Shown here one piece after another: positions 15,438 through 25,598 of a stretch of DNA of 64,000 bases. Under the pieces are notes generated by a model. It was not told the DNA's origin. It ran no database searches and saw only the letters and a program-made list of their open reading frames with translations. Within the stretch, counting starts at the first letter, position 1; every line of letters starts with the position of its first letter. Source of the stretch: Vibrio algicola (GTDB taxonomy: Bacteria; Pseudomonadota; Gammaproteobacteria; Enterobacterales; Vibrionaceae); assembly GCF_009601765.2 (NCBI RefSeq), contig NZ_CP045699.1, positions 186,001 through 250,000 on the forward strand, in the 5' to 3' direction. Both the position numbers and the translations under genes were made by a program.

Positions 15438-17609
15438 ATGGATCCTTCTTTATTACTCGATGGTCTCAACGACCGACAACGTGAAGCCGTAGCTGCGCCG
15501 CTTGAGAACTTGTTAGTACTCGCGGGGGCTGGCAGTGGTAAAACACGAGTATTGGTTCATCGTATTGCTTGGTTATTATCGGTGGAACAAGCGTCGCCGT
15601 TTTCAATTCTGTCGGTAACCTTCACCAATAAAGCAGCGGCCGAAATGCGTGGACGGATTGAAGAGTTAATGATGGGCACTTCATCAGGCATGTGGAACGG
15701 GACTTTCCATGGTATTTGTCATCGTATTCTTCGCGCTCACTATATGGATGCTAAACTACCAGAAGATTTCCAGATCTTAGATTCTGAAGATCAGCTGCGT
15801 TTATTGCGCCGTTTGATTAAAGCGCAAAACTTAGATGAAAAACAATGGCCGGCCAAACAAGCATGCTGGTGGATCAATGGTAAAAAAGATGAAGGTCTGC
15901 GCCCAAGTCATATTGATACCTATCACGATCCGGTTGCTAAAACCTATCTGCAAATTTATCAAGCCTATCAAGAAGCGTGTGATCGCGCGGGTCTTATCGA
16001 CTTTGCTGAAATCTTATTACGTTGCCATGAATTACTGCGCGATAAAGTGCATATTCGTGAGCATTACCAAGCGCGCTTTAAGCACATTTTGGTGGACGAA
16101 TTCCAAGATACCAACAACATTCAATACGCTTGGCTACGCATGATGGCAGGGCGTGATGCCCATGTGATGATCGTGGGCGATGATGATCAATCTATCTATG
16201 GTTGGCGTGGTGCACAAATTGAAAACATTCAAAAGTTCCTGCGTGAATTTACCGCCGCACGCACCATTCGCTTAGAGCAAAATTATCGCTCAACCAAAAA
16301 TATTTTGAATGCTGCCAATGAGCTGATCAGTAATAACACCGAGCGCATGGGCAAGGATTTATGGACCGATGGCGATGAAGGTGAGCCGATCTCGCTTTAT
16401 TCTGCTTATAACGATCTCGATGAAGCACGCTTTGCGGTCAGTAAAATAAAAGAATGGCATGAAAAAGGCACCCCGCTCACCAGTTGCGCGATGTTGTATC
16501 GTAACAATGCGCAATCGCGAGTCTTGGAAGAGGCATTAATTCAAGCTCGTTTGCCGTATCGTATTTATGGCGGTCAACGTTTCTTCGAGCGCCAAGAAAT
16601 TAAAGATGCATTAGGTTATTTGCGTCTAATGAATAATCGCAATGATGATGTGGCTTTTGAGCGAATTGTGAATACCCCCACGCGCGGTTTAGGGGATAAA
16701 ACCCTTGAAACCATCCGTATGACCGCGCGCGATCGTGGCATTACTTTGTGGCAAGCGGGGATACAATTAATTGAAGAAAAGGTGCTGCCTAACCGCGCCG
16801 CAATGGCATTTGGTCGTTTTGTCGAATTAATTGTGGCGCTGGAAGATGATACTTACGATCTCGCCTTACATGAGCAATTTGATCATGCGATTAAATCGTC
16901 GGGCTTGTTCACCATGTATGAAACCGAGAAGGGCGAAAAATCGCAAGCTCGTATCGAGAACTTGGAAGAATTAGTCACCGCTGCGCGTCAATTTGAAAAG
17001 CCAGAAGAAGCGGATGACATGAGTATGTTGTCGGCATTTTTATCGCATGCAGCACTTGAAGCCGGCGAAGGGCAAGCGGATGAGTTTACCGATGCGGTGC
17101 AACTTATGACGCTGCACAGTGCTAAAGGTTTGGAGTTCCCGTTAGTGTTTATGGTTGGGGTGGAAGAGGGGATGTTCCCTAATCAAATGTCGGCAGAAGA
17201 TGCGGCGCGTTTAGAAGAAGAGCGTCGACTTTGTTATGTTGGTATGACCCGAGCGATGCAAAAGCTCTACATTATCTATGCAGAAATGCGCCGAGTGTAT
17301 GGGCAAGAGAAATACCATAAACCGTCACGTTTTATTCGCGAGATCCCAGAAAGCTGTGTTGAAGAAGTGCGGATGAAAGCGCAAGTTAGCCGCCCAGCAA
17401 CGTCTGGTCGTTTTGGCTCAAGTGCGGTTAAGGAAACCTTCAACAGCACTGGTTATGGGTTAGGCCAAAGAGTCAGTCACCCTAAATTTGGTGAAGGGAC
17501 TATCATTAATTTTGAGGGCAGTGGTCAGCAAAGCCGAGTGCAAGTGGCGTTTAATGGCGAAGGAATAAAATGGTTAGTGACCGCTTACGCGAAACTTGAA
17601 AAATTATAA
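15438..17609 (+). CDS. uvrD: DNA helicase II
   Basis: 723 residues (E. coli 720). Superfamily 1A helicase: Q-motif LNDRQREAVAA, Walker A AGAGSGKTRVLVHRI, motif II in VDEFQDTN, motif III GDDDQSIYGWRGA, motif IV/V QLMTLHSAKGLEFPLVFMVG, motif VI EERRLCYVGMTRA. The C-terminal tail GLGQRVSHPKFGEGTIINFEGSGQQSRVQVAF is the UvrD Tudor-like RNA-polymerase-binding domain. It unwinds DNA 3' to 5' in nucleotide excision and mismatch repair. ATG 15438 aligns with the E. coli start; another ATG is directly upstream. No canonical LexA box was seen, only an ACTGGT...ACCAGT dyad just before the gene. Confidence 0.97.
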   Translation: MDPSLLLDGLNDRQREAVAAPLENLLVLAGAGSGKTRVLVHRIAWLLSVEQASPFSILSVTFTNKAAAEMRGRIEELMMGTSSGMWNGTFHGICHRILRAHYMDAKLPEDFQILDSEDQLRLLRRLIKAQNLDEKQWPAKQACWWINGKKDEGLRPSHIDTYHDPVAKTYLQIYQAYQEACDRAGLIDFAEILLRCHELLRDKVHIREHYQARFKHILVDEFQDTNNIQYAWLRMMAGRDAHVMIVGDDDQSIYGWRGAQIENIQKFLREFTAARTIRLEQNYRSTKNILNAANELISNNTERMGKDLWTDGDEGEPISLYSAYNDLDEARFAVSKIKEWHEKGTPLTSCAMLYRNNAQSRVLEEALIQARLPYRIYGGQRFFERQEIKDALGYLRLMNNRNDDVAFERIVNTPTRGLGDKTLETIRMTARDRGITLWQAGIQLIEEKVLPNRAAMAFGRFVELIVALEDDTYDLALHEQFDHAIKSSGLFTMYETEKGEKSQARIENLEELVTAARQFEKPEEADDMSMLSAFLSHAALEAGEGQADEFTDAVQLMTLHSAKGLEFPLVFMVGVEEGMFPNQMSAEDAARLEEERRLCYVGMTRAMQKLYIIYAEMRRVYGQEKYHKPSRFIREIPESCVEEVRMKAQVSRPATSGRFGSSAVKETFNSTGYGLGQRVSHPKFGEGTIINFEGSGQQSRVQVAFNGEGIKWLVTAYAKLEKL

Positions 17610-17720
17610 CCTCTTGGTGATTAAAGTGGTGTTGTTATGCGCCTTCATTATTCACGGGATCGCAGTAAATAGTCATACGTTTTAAAGTAATATATTTGAG
17701 AAATAGGTAAAGAATAAGTA

Positions 17721-18620
17721 ATGGAAAAAAACTACGCAAAACTGGTGAACTCAGCGGCATGGGCTGCCATGGTCATTGCCTCTATCTTGTTATTGGTCAA
17801 AGTCGTGGCGTGGTGGCAAACCAACTCGGTCAGCTTATTGGCTTCTTTAGTTGATTCTTTATTGGATTTAGCCGCCTCAGTAACTAATTTATTAGTGGTG
17901 CGTTACGCATTGCAACCGGCGGATGATGATCATCAGTTTGGGCATGGTAAAGCAGAATCGTTAGCCGCGTTGGCGCAAGCAATGTTTATTTCAGGTTCGG
18001 CTTGTTTCTTATTGCTAAACGGGGTTGAACGTTTCTTTCGCCCACAAGCGTTAGTGTCTCCCGAGATTGGGGTATGGGTCAGCGCCTTTGCTATTGTCTT
18101 AACTTCAGGGTTAGTGATATTCCAAAAGCATGTGGTGCGTAAAACCGGTAGCCAAGCGATCGCCGCCGATTCGCTGCATTATCAAACCGATTTATACATG
18201 AACATTGCCATTATGATTGCCTTAGTTCTAAGTTGGTATGGCTACAAACAAGCGGATGCAGTATTTGCGGTTGGGATTGGTCTCTATATTCTTTACAGTG
18301 CTTACCAAATGGCGCAAGAAGCGGTGCAATCGTTACTCGACCGTCAACTACCCGAAGAAGAAGTGGAAGCGATCCACTCTGCTTGCGTGTCGATTGAAGG
18401 GGTATTAGGCGCACATGACTTACGCACTCGGATGTCGGGGCCAATGCGCTTTATTCAAATACATATCGAACTGGATGATGATTTGCCATTAATAGAAGCG
18501 CATCGCATTTCCGATGAAGTGGAAGAAAAACTCGATAGATTATTCCCTCACTCCGATGTCATCATTCACCAAGATCCGATATCCGTCGTACCTGCAGCAA
18601 AGTATCGACCGTTAAATTAG
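17721..18620 (+). CDS. fieF: Cation-efflux pump FieF (CDF family)
   Basis: 299 residues, six membrane helices and a cytoplasmic C-terminal domain. The zinc/iron-binding site residues are present: Asp in [12 protein letters not shown] (helix 2) and the His-Tyr-x-x-x-Asp motif [10 protein letters not shown] (helix 5). The histidine-rich [12 protein letters not shown] loop is typical. It exports Fe(II), Zn(II) or Cd(II) in exchange for protons. In Enterobacteria and Vibrio fieF lies just upstream of pfkA, as here. Confidence 0.93.
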   Translation: MEKNYAKLVNSAAWAAMVIASILLLVKVVAWWQTNSVSLLASLVDSLLDLAASVTNLLVVRYALQPADDDHQFGHGKAESLAALAQAMFISGSACFLLLNGVERFFRPQALVSPEIGVWVSAFAIVLTSGLVIFQKHVVRKTGSQAIAADSLHYQTDLYMNIAIMIALVLSWYGYKQADAVFAVGIGLYILYSAYQMAQEAVQSLLDRQLPEEEVEAIHSACVSIEGVLGAHDLRTRMSGPMRFIQIHIELDDDLPLIEAHRISDEVEEKLDRLFPHSDVIIHQDPISVVPAAKYRPLN

Positions 18621-18955
18621 CCAGTTGAGAAAAAATTGCATAAAATAATCGGATAAAAAGTGTGACAAAGATCATTCAATTAGAGACAAATTACTCACAA
18701 TTGACTATCTTGTTCACATATGAAAAAACTTGCGTGAAAGTGATGTGAATCAACATGCTGTCATAACAAGCTTGTATATTGCTTATAACGTTATAAAAAT
18801 GCCTATACTGGCAGATAAAACAACATAAACTTACGGTCAAGTAACGGTAAGTAAAGACATTGGATCTCAGATTAAATTGGCAAAGATTAGCCAAAAATGC
18901 AGTAGAAGATCCAAGTAAACCAATTTTATATTTTGATATTTTAAGGGTGAAAAAC
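18621..18955. promoter_or_regulatory. pfkA upstream region
   Basis: 335 noncoding bases. A TGTGA-N6-TCATT sequence near 18661 resembles half of a CRP site, and GCTTATAACGTTATAAAAATG near 18780 is AT-rich promoter-like DNA with a TTATAACGTTATAA palindrome. No terminator for fieF was recognised. Confidence 0.3.
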
Positions 18956-19918
18956 ATGGTTAAGAAGATCGGTGTTTTAACAAGTGGTGGTGATGCACCA
19001 GGCATGAACGCAGCAATTCGTGGTGTAGTCCGTACCGCACTAGGCGAAGGGCTAGAAGTGTTTGGTATCTACGATGGCTACCTTGGTTTAGTTGAAGACC
19101 GCATTGAGAAGTTAGATCGCTCTAGCGTATCAGATGTGATCAACCGTGGTGGTACTTTCTTAGGTTCAGCGCGTTTCCCTGAATTTAAAGACGTAGCCGT
19201 GCGTGAAAAAGGCATCGCAAACCTGAAAAAACACGGTATCGACGCGTTAGTGGTTATCGGTGGTGACGGCTCTTACATGGGCGCAAAGAAAATCACTGAA
19301 ATGGGTTTCCCATGTATCGGTCTACCAGGCACTATCGATAACGATATCGCCGGTACCGATTACACCATTGGCTACATGACCGCTTTAAATACGGTTATTG
19401 ATGCGATTGACCGTCTGCGTGATACATCGTCATCTCACCAACGCATCTCCATTGTAGAGATAATGGGTCGTCACTGTGGTGATTTGACTTTAATGTCTGC
19501 TATTGCCGGCGGCTGTGAATACATCATTACCCCTGAAAATAATTTAGATCAAAAAGCGCTAATTCAGAATATTCAAGATGGTATCGAAAAAGGCAAAAAG
19601 CATGCGATCATTGCGATGACAGAATTGCAGATGGATGCGTATGAACTAGCCAAAGATATTGAAGCCGTAACCGGTCGTGAAACTCGCGCCACCGTACTGG
19701 GTCATATTCAACGTGGTGGTTGTCCAACGGCGTTTGACCGAATTTTAGCGTCTCGCATGGGTAACTACGCAGTTCACCTTTTACTTGAAGGCCATGGTGG
19801 CCGTTGTGTTGGTATTCAAAAAGAAGAGTTGGTTCATCATGATATTATTGATGCGATTGAAAACATGCGTCGTCCAGTGAAAACTGACTTATACAAAGTT
19901 GCTGAAGAGTTATTCTAA
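18956..19918 (+). CDS. pfkA: ATP-dependent 6-phosphofructokinase
   Basis: 320 residues from the ATG at 18956, exactly the usual bacterial PfkA length. An in-frame ATG 96 bases upstream would add a non-homologous leader, and AGGGTG precedes 18956. Motifs: [16 protein letters not shown] (ATP binding), [21 protein letters not shown] with the catalytic Asp, and [17 protein letters not shown]. It phosphorylates fructose 6-phosphate in glycolysis. It converges with tpiA across two hairpins. Confidence 0.97.
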   Translation: MVKKIGVLTSGGDAPGMNAAIRGVVRTALGEGLEVFGIYDGYLGLVEDRIEKLDRSSVSDVINRGGTFLGSARFPEFKDVAVREKGIANLKKHGIDALVVIGGDGSYMGAKKITEMGFPCIGLPGTIDNDIAGTDYTIGYMTALNTVIDAIDRLRDTSSSHQRISIVEIMGRHCGDLTLMSAIAGGCEYIITPENNLDQKALIQNIQDGIEKGKKHAIIAMTELQMDAYELAKDIEAVTGRETRATVLGHIQRGGCPTAFDRILASRMGNYAVHLLLEGHGGRCVGIQKEELVHHDIIDAIENMRRPVKTDLYKVAEELF

Positions 19919-19949
19919 TTACTTAGGATTTTCAGTGTTTTGTAAGATA

Positions 19950-19978
19950 AGCCGTAGATGAGAGTCTGCGGTTTTTTT
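19950..19978 (+). terminator. pfkA terminator
   Basis: CCGTAGA / TCTGCGG stem (one G-T pair) with a short loop followed by seven T. Confidence 0.85.
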
Positions 19979-20015
19979 ATGTCTGTATGCTCATTGAAAA
20001 TAAAAAATGGTAAAC

Positions 20016-20054
20016 AAAAAGGGTTAATGAGAAATATCTCATTAACCCTTTTTT
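20016..20054. terminator. Bidirectional terminator between pfkA and tpiA
   Basis: Perfect 12-bp stem GGGTTAATGAGA / TCTCATTAACCC with a 4-base loop, five A on the left and six T on the right. It can serve tpiA (minus) and back up pfkA (plus). Confidence 0.92.
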
Positions 20055-20112
20055 AATGCATCAGCTTCGAGGGCAAGCTCTCAAATGTGAGAGATGAACT
20101 CAATTCAGCTAA

Positions 20113-20886
20113 TTATGCTTTTTTTGCTTCAGCGGCTGCTTTAGCGATAGCGGCAAAGCTTTTCGCGTCAAGTGCTGCGCCGCCAACTAGAGCACCATCG
20201 ATGTCTGGTTGTGCGAAGTAAGCTGCTGCGTTTTCAGGTTTAACAGAACCGCCGTATTGGATCACAACGTTTTTAGCCACTTCTTCAGATTTCGCTGCGA
20301 TGTGAGCACGGATTTGCGCGTGAGTGCGTTGTGCATCATCAGCTGTTGCTGCTTTACCAGTACCGATTGCCCAGATTGGTTCGTAAGCAATGATAGCGCC
20401 GTTAAGAGCGTCAACACCTAGAAGGTTGATCACTGCGTCGATTTGACGTGCACATACTGCAACGGTTTCGCCCGCTTCGTTTTGTGCTTCAGATTCACCG
20501 ATGCAAAGAACTGGCGTTAGGCCGTTTTCTTTTAGGAATGCGAATTTCTTAGCAACGAACTCGTCTGATTCGTGGTGGTATTCACGACGCTCAGAGTGAC
20601 CGATGATGATGTGAGATGCGCCGAATTCTTTCAACATTTCTGGAGACATATCACCAGTGAAAGCACCGCTGTTGTTTAGATCAGTGTTTTGAGCACCTAG
20701 AATGATTTGGCTGCCCGCATCGGTAAGAGTGCGTTCTGCAAGATCGATGAATAACGCTGGTGGCGCTACTGCAACGTCTACACCTGTCACGCCTTCAAGT
20801 TCAGCGTTAAGTCCGTTTAGTAGCTCAGTTACCATTGCTTTGCTACCGTTTAGTTTCCAGTTACCCATAACTACAGGATGACGCAT
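20113..20886 (-). CDS. tpiA: Triosephosphate isomerase
   Basis: 257 residues. All catalytic elements are present: VMGNWKLNG (Asn/Lys), [14 protein letters not shown] (His), and [14 protein letters not shown] (Glu), with the flexible loop 6 GTGKAAT. It interconverts dihydroxyacetone phosphate and glyceraldehyde 3-phosphate. It is monocistronic, with AGGA before the ATG at 20886. Confidence 0.98.
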   Translation of the reverse strand: MRHPVVMGNWKLNGSKAMVTELLNGLNAELEGVTGVDVAVAPPALFIDLAERTLTDAGSQIILGAQNTDLNNSGAFTGDMSPEMLKEFGASHIIIGHSERREYHHESDEFVAKKFAFLKENGLTPVLCIGESEAQNEAGETVAVCARQIDAVINLLGVDALNGAIIAYEPIWAIGTGKAATADDAQRTHAQIRAHIAAKSEEVAKNVVIQYGGSVKPENAAAYFAQPDIDGALVGGAALDAKSFAAIAKAAAEAKKA

Positions 20887-21143
20887 AGGATATTCTCCAA
20901 TTTTATAAATGAGCGGGCTTTAACCCAAAATGTACTACCAGTGAATATAACAGAATAATGTGATGAGATCATGATTCTAGTCATGTCAGCATCGCCTGAT
21001 TAACGTTAGTTTAGTTTTCATTAATTTTCAGCGTGATTATAGTAGATAAATCGAGATGGTTAAGTGGCAATTTTGACTTAAATCGGTATGTTAACCAAAC
21101 AGGAATTGGCGGCAAACGTTGGATTATTTATTGAGGAAAGAAA

Positions 21144-21494
21144 ATGCCAAATGTAGTGATGGAATATTCAGATTCAATTGAAGAACGTGTCAATGTGCAG
21201 GCGTTATTAGAAGATTTGCACCATGCCACGATTGATAGTGGGTTATTTCAAGCAATGGATGTGAAATCGCGCACATTACGTCCACATAATTGGTTGATTG
21301 GCGATAAAGCCGATACGGTTGATTTTATTCACGTTACCGTGGAGTTATTAAGCGGTCGAACTGTGGAGCAAAAGCAAGCATTGTCGCAAGCCATCATGGC
21401 AGCACTGCGTGGTAAGGCGGATTTTGTGGCGATCTTAACAGTCAACATTCGAGATATGGATCGAGAGTGTTTTCAAAAGGTCGTTAATTTTTAA
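21144..21494 (+). CDS. 5-carboxymethyl-2-hydroxymuconate isomerase-like tautomerase
   Basis: 116 residues. Met is followed by Pro, the catalytic base of the tautomerase superfamily after Met removal (PNVVMEYSDSI). The rest, including KSRTLRPHNWLIGDK and FIHVTVELLSGRTVEQKQALSQAIM, matches the CHMI/HpaF family. No other homoprotocatechuate genes are nearby, so the true substrate is probably something else. It is followed 22 bases later by the DUF805 gene, likely in one transcript. Confidence 0.8.
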   Translation: MPNVVMEYSDSIEERVNVQALLEDLHHATIDSGLFQAMDVKSRTLRPHNWLIGDKADTVDFIHVTVELLSGRTVEQKQALSQAIMAALRGKADFVAILTVNIRDMDRECFQKVVNF

Positions 21495-21516
21495 TTGGAT
21501 TTATTAAGGTATCAAG

Positions 21517-21960
21517 ATGAGTTGGAAACAGTGGCTATTTTCTTTTCAAGGAAGAATTGGTCGACAGCGTTTTTGGATATGGAATATTTTTTATTACGCT
21601 GTGATTTTAGGCATGGGCGCTTTTCTTGCCCAAAGTGGCTTAGGCAATATGGGCGGCTATATTCTATCGGCTGTTGTGGTTTGTTTGTTGATCCCCGACT
21701 TAGCGGTAACCGCCAAACGTTGGCACGATAGAAATAAATCCAATTGGTGGTTATTACTGTACGTCCCTATCATTTTGGGTCGTTTAGGTGGTGCTGATAT
21801 TGCAGCAGATACCATGACGGTCGACTCGATGACGCCTATGATGGCCGCTCAAGCGATTGTCACTTTAGTATCAATATTCTGCGGTATGTGGACATTGGTG
21901 GAGTGCGGATTTATGAAGGGCACCGACGGCGAAAATAGCTACGGTAAGTCAGCGCAATAG
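21517..21960 (+). CDS. DUF805 membrane protein
   Basis: 147 residues with about four membrane helices. It starts with the DUF805 signature WKQWLFSFQGRIGRQRFWIWNI, followed later by LAVTAKRWHDRNKSNWWLL and an ECGFMKGTDGENSYG C-terminus. The family (YhaH/YhaI-like) has no defined function. The gene is probably cotranscribed with the tautomerase gene. Confidence 0.85.
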   Translation: MSWKQWLFSFQGRIGRQRFWIWNIFYYAVILGMGAFLAQSGLGNMGGYILSAVVVCLLIPDLAVTAKRWHDRNKSNWWLLLYVPIILGRLGGADIAADTMTVDSMTPMMAAQAIVTLVSIFCGMWTLVECGFMKGTDGENSYGKSAQ

Positions 21961-22065
21961 AATACAGAGGTCGTTCTCCTTTGATCGAACTCGGCTGTAT
22001 TTGTTGCCCTTTGACTTGATATGCTCGCTTTGGGATTAATATAAGATTTTGACTTGATACAAAAG

Positions 22066-22106
22066 AAAAAAAGTCGCTGATTAAGAAGATTAATCAGCGA
22101 CTTTTT
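22066..22106. terminator. Bidirectional terminator between the DUF805 gene and glpX
   Basis: AGTCGCTGATTAA / TTAATCAGCGACT-type stem with a short GAAGA loop, flanked by A5 on the left and T5 on the right, so it can act on both converging genes. Confidence 0.92.
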
Positions 22107-22139
22107 GCTATCTACAACCGAGTTAACAATGTAACGATA

Positions 22140-23147
22140 TTATAAGATGTGTTTCTTAATCGTATCGTCTTTACGTTCTAGATAGTGAATGGATTTAATG
22201 CGACGAATGGTACGACTCTTACCACGGATCACTAAGGTCTCAGTGGTGGCAATGTTACCTTTGCGTGTAATACCTTCCAGCAAATCCCCTTTGGTAATAC
22301 CGGTGGCAGCAAATACTACATTGTCGCTGCGCGCCATATCATCCATCTTTAGGATCACGTTAGCTTGTACGCCCATTTCCGCGCAACGTTGTAGCTCTAG
22401 TTCGCCATGAGTGCGGTTTTCAGGAGTATCACCTTTCACGTCGTGACGAGCCAATAAGCGCCCTTGCATGTCGCCATCTAATGCGCGAATAACCGCCGCA
22501 GATACCACACCTTCTGGCGCGCCACCGATGCAGTACATCATATCCACTTCGCTGTCTGGCATGCAGGTTAAGATAGAAGCAGCAACATCGCCATCTGGTA
22601 CGGCAAAAACGCGCACTCCCATCTTTTGCATTGATGCGATCATGTCATCATGACGAGGTTTCGCCAGCGTAGTGACAGTCAGCTCATGTAATTCTTTATT
22701 CAATGCTTTAGCGATATTACGAATATTGTCTTCGATTGATAGGTTAAGATCGATACAACCTTTAGCTCCAGGGCCAACCACTAATTTTTCCATGTACATA
22801 TCAGGCGCTTTTAAGAAACTGCCTTTTTCACCGGCGGCTAATACAGCCAATGCGTTTGATTGTCCCATCGCGGTCATGCGAGTGCCTTCGATAGGATCAA
22901 CTGCGATATCAACCGCATCGCCACCCACGCCAACTTGCTCACCAATGTACAGCATCGGCGCTTCATCGATCTCACCTTCACCGATAACAATTTCACCGCT
23001 GATTTCAGTTTGGTTTAATAGGCTACGCATGACTTCAACTGCGGCGCCATCGGCAGCGTTTTTATCGCCTCGACCTAACCACTTATAACCGGCAAGCGCA
23101 GCACCTTCTGTAACTCGTGAAAATGCTAATGCTAAATCGCGTTTCAT
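22140..23147 (-). CDS. glpX: Class II fructose-1,6-bisphosphatase GlpX
   Basis: 335 residues. Metal-binding and substrate motifs: GEGEIDEAPMLYIGE, DIAVDPIEGTRMTA and GGAPEGVVSAAVIR. It dephosphorylates fructose 1,6-bisphosphate in gluconeogenesis. Here it is not in a glpFKX operon but alone, divergent from zapB, as in other vibrios. Confidence 0.96.
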   Translation of the reverse strand: MKRDLALAFSRVTEGAALAGYKWLGRGDKNAADGAAVEVMRSLLNQTEISGEIVIGEGEIDEAPMLYIGEQVGVGGDAVDIAVDPIEGTRMTAMGQSNALAVLAAGEKGSFLKAPDMYMEKLVVGPGAKGCIDLNLSIEDNIRNIAKALNKELHELTVTTLAKPRHDDMIASMQKMGVRVFAVPDGDVAASILTCMPDSEVDMMYCIGGAPEGVVSAAVIRALDGDMQGRLLARHDVKGDTPENRTHGELELQRCAEMGVQANVILKMDDMARSDNVVFAATGITKGDLLEGITRKGNIATTETLVIRGKSRTIRRIKSIHYLERKDDTIKKHIL

Positions 23148-23486
23148 AGGGACTCCAATACAAATACAGGGAAGGAAAATTCGTGGCAGATTTTATCACA
23201 GCCCAAAGGGTAACGTTTGCTTTTTTCGAGTTTGAATAAAAATGTAGCGAAGTGATAAGGGAAAAGTGTCAATGCCTCGGGCTAAGTAGTGAAAATTTGT
23301 TTAACATTGTTGAAACTAATAACTACGGAATGTCATATTTAAGTGATAATTGATGTTTTTTTGTGCAAACAGGTAAAAATATTGCAATAAGAGTATGGCG
23401 AATAAAACGAAGCTGAGTAGAATGAAGGTAACGCTAGTGGTAGCTGGAGCTATCACTCATCATGGATCATTAAACAGGTAGTCAAC
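23148..23486. promoter_or_regulatory. glpX-zapB divergent intergenic region
   Basis: 339 bases, AT-rich. It must contain both promoters, but no operator, repeat or small gene was recognised. Confidence 0.4.
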
Positions 23487-23729
23487 ATGTCTTTCGAAGT
23501 TTTAGAACAACTAGAAGCAAAAATTCAAACAGCAGTCGATACTATTTCTTTATTGCAAATGGAAGTTGAAGAGCTTAAAGAAAAAAATGAGCAATTGACT
23601 TCAGAATCAACGGAACTAAAAGAAGGTCGCGTTGAGTTAGAGCAACAAACGCAGACATTGCGTCAAGAGCAACAAGCTTGGCAAGAACGCATTCGCAGTT
23701 TACTTGGTAAAATGGACGAAGTGGAGTAA
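23487..23729 (+). CDS. zapB: Cell division protein ZapB
   Basis: 80 residues, almost one continuous coiled coil ([34 protein letters not shown]...), the expected size for ZapB. It interacts with ZapA at the Z-ring and links it to the chromosome terminus. It is alone, with its own terminator. Confidence 0.95.
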   Translation: MSFEVLEQLEAKIQTAVDTISLLQMEVEELKEKNEQLTSESTELKEGRVELEQQTQTLRQEQQAWQERIRSLLGKMDEVE

Positions 23730-23766
23730 TCCATTCTCACCGAGCTTTACCAGTAAAAAACGACAT

Positions 23767-23801
23767 AAAAAAACAGAGCACTTATTAGGCTCTGTTTTTT
23801 T
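23767..23801 (+). terminator. zapB terminator
   Basis: AACAGAGC / GCTCTGTT stem with a 9-base loop and a T run. A runs upstream mean it may also serve rraA on the other strand. Confidence 0.88.
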
Positions 23802-23845
23802 ATATGGGTATTTATGCGCAATAAGCTAAGCGGATTTATATCGGA

Positions 23846-24367
23846 TTAATCGACCAACTCTGCATCATCGTCATCAAGATCGAGCTTAACATCAAGCGGC
23901 TCTTGCGATAAAATCACACCGGTATTGTCGGCATAAAGGAAATCTTCAGGTAAGAAGGTAACCCCTCCGAAATTCACCGGAACATCAATCTCACCAACGT
24001 TGGTTTGAGTGGCGCCGACCGGAATGGCAGCCAATGCTTGAATGCCAACTTGCAACTCTTCCAGTTCGTCGATTTCACGCACACTGCCGTAAACCACAAT
24101 GCCTTCCCAAGAATTTTCTTCTGCTATAGCGGCAATTTCAGCATCAATCAAAGCGCGGCGTAATGAGCCACCACCATCAATTAATAAAATACGCCCAGTG
24201 CCATCTTGTTGCAGAATCGAACGGATAATGCCGTTGTCTTCAAAGCATTTTACTGTGGTCACTTGCCCTGCAAATGAGGTTAAACCACCAAAATTGCTGA
24301 ACATAGGTTCAACCACGTCTACTTGGTCGAGGTAAATGTCACACAGTGCAGAGGTATTATATTCCAT
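23846..24367 (-). CDS. rraA: Regulator of ribonuclease E activity A
   Basis: 173 residues. Matches RraA from the N-terminus ([28 protein letters not shown]) through the [19 protein letters not shown] core. It binds RNase E and inhibits mRNA decay. It lies downstream of menA in the same direction, as in E. coli. The acidic tail ([11 protein letters not shown]) is usual in vibrios. Confidence 0.95.
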   Translation of the reverse strand: MEYNTSALCDIYLDQVDVVEPMFSNFGGLTSFAGQVTTVKCFEDNGIIRSILQQDGTGRILLIDGGGSLRRALIDAEIAAIAEENSWEGIVVYGSVREIDELEELQVGIQALAAIPVGATQTNVGEIDVPVNFGGVTFLPEDFLYADNTGVILSQEPLDVKLDLDDDDAELVD

Positions 24368-24407
24368 AGTGGCCTTTCTCTTTGCGGGGGATGATTATCG
24401 AGTATAT

Positions 24408-24552
24408 ACCCAAGTAACCTCAAGATGCGAGTCTCAGCAAGAATAAAACAAGCGTTAGGCAAGGCAAATTCAATACAATCATAGTTATTCTATCTTTATT
24501 GAAGTTAAAGCAGCATAAGGCTTGTTTTAACTTGCCCTTCGGGAGCTTCATC
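24408..24552. repeat. Probable Vibrio-type intergenic repeat between menA and rraA
   Basis: The stretch starting TATACCCAAGTAACCTCAAG and ending near GGAGCTTCATCCAGCGCGG resembles repeats I recall from Vibrio intergenic regions. There is no second copy in this window, so this rests on recollection. Confidence 0.35.
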
Positions 24553-24560
24553 CAGCGCGG

Positions 24561-25469
24561 TTAATTACCAATAACTAACGTCACGGCGAAAATCAGGTTC
24601 GACACAATCGCGCATTTCACCATATCGGGCATCATAGGAATAAACTCACGAGGATGCTCAATATTCCAAATGGTTTTGCCGTGTTTGAAGACCAGTACTA
24701 AAGGCAACAACATCGTTAATGCGAGTAGCGGGGTTGAAACGTGCAAACTCAAATAAAGTGTTAGCATCACCCAGCCAGCTGTGATCAGCATTAAGTGATA
24801 GCATTTGGCGCGTTCAGTACCAATGCGAACCACCATGGTGCGCTTATTGCTTACCGTGTCATTTTCAATATCACGCATATTATTGATATTGAGTACACCC
24901 ACGGCAAAAAAGCCACAGCCGATAGCGGGTAATAACAAGGTTGGACTCATAGTACCGGTATGCAAAAAGTAAGTGCCTAACACCCCAAGTAAACCGAAGA
25001 AGGTAAAGACTGAAATATCGCCTAAGCCCACATAACCATAAGGTTTACTGCCCATAGTGTAAGCAATTGAACTTAAAATCGATAATAAGCCTAAGCCGAT
25101 AAAAGACAGAATACTGGTTGGGCTTTGCAGAGCATAAAAGACCAAGGCTAAGCCACTAATGATGATCAGACCAATATTGACCATAATCGCTTTTTTCATG
25201 CCGGCTTGAGTGATCACGCCTTGTTGAAGGCCTCGAATAGGCCCAATGCGGTTATCGTTATCGGTGCCTTGTACTGTGTCGCCGTAATCATTGGCAAGGT
25301 TAGATAAAATCTGTAATAAAGTTGCGGTCAACAAAGCTAAAAATGTAATCGGAAAAGAGAAGTGACCGTCGGTATAAGCCAAGCTGCTACCAATCGCAAT
25401 AGAGGCTATCGCAAGGGGTAAAGTTTTAGGACGCGCGGCATCCAACCAAATAGACAATGTTGATTTCAT
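24561..25469 (-). CDS. menA: 1,4-dihydroxy-2-naphthoate octaprenyltransferase
   Basis: 302 residues, about eight or nine membrane helices. UbiA-superfamily aspartate motifs: NLANDYGDTVQGTDND (first) and NNMRDIENDTVSNKRTM (second). It attaches the prenyl chain to dihydroxynaphthoate to make demethylmenaquinone for anaerobic respiration. It lies downstream of hslUV, as in E. coli, followed by rraA. Confidence 0.95.
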   Translation of the reverse strand: MKSTLSIWLDAARPKTLPLAIASIAIGSSLAYTDGHFSFPITFLALLTATLLQILSNLANDYGDTVQGTDNDNRIGPIRGLQQGVITQAGMKKAIMVNIGLIIISGLALVFYALQSPTSILSFIGLGLLSILSSIAYTMGSKPYGYVGLGDISVFTFFGLLGVLGTYFLHTGTMSPTLLLPAIGCGFFAVGVLNINNMRDIENDTVSNKRTMVVRIGTERAKCYHLMLITAGWVMLTLYLSLHVSTPLLALTMLLPLVLVFKHGKTIWNIEHPREFIPMMPDMVKCAIVSNLIFAVTLVIGN

Positions 25470-25547
25470 AAGTGCTTATATTTAGAGACGGTTATTTAAG
25501 AGTAGTCGTTAAATTATATACGTAAACGACAAGAAGCCCCAACCACT

Positions 25548-25573
25548 AAAAAGCCCGCGTTATGCGAGCTTTT
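25548..25573 (-). terminator. hslU terminator
   Basis: Minus-strand stem AAAAGCTCGC / GCGGGCTTTT (one mismatch) with T5 following. Confidence 0.8.
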
Positions 25574-25598
25574 AGTTTACTGGAGTAGCGCGACTATC

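Noticed and set aside
18655..18700. CRP site upstream of pfkA
   Set aside because: Only one good half (TGTGA); the other half TCATT is too weak to call a site, so it is mentioned but not listed as an operator.
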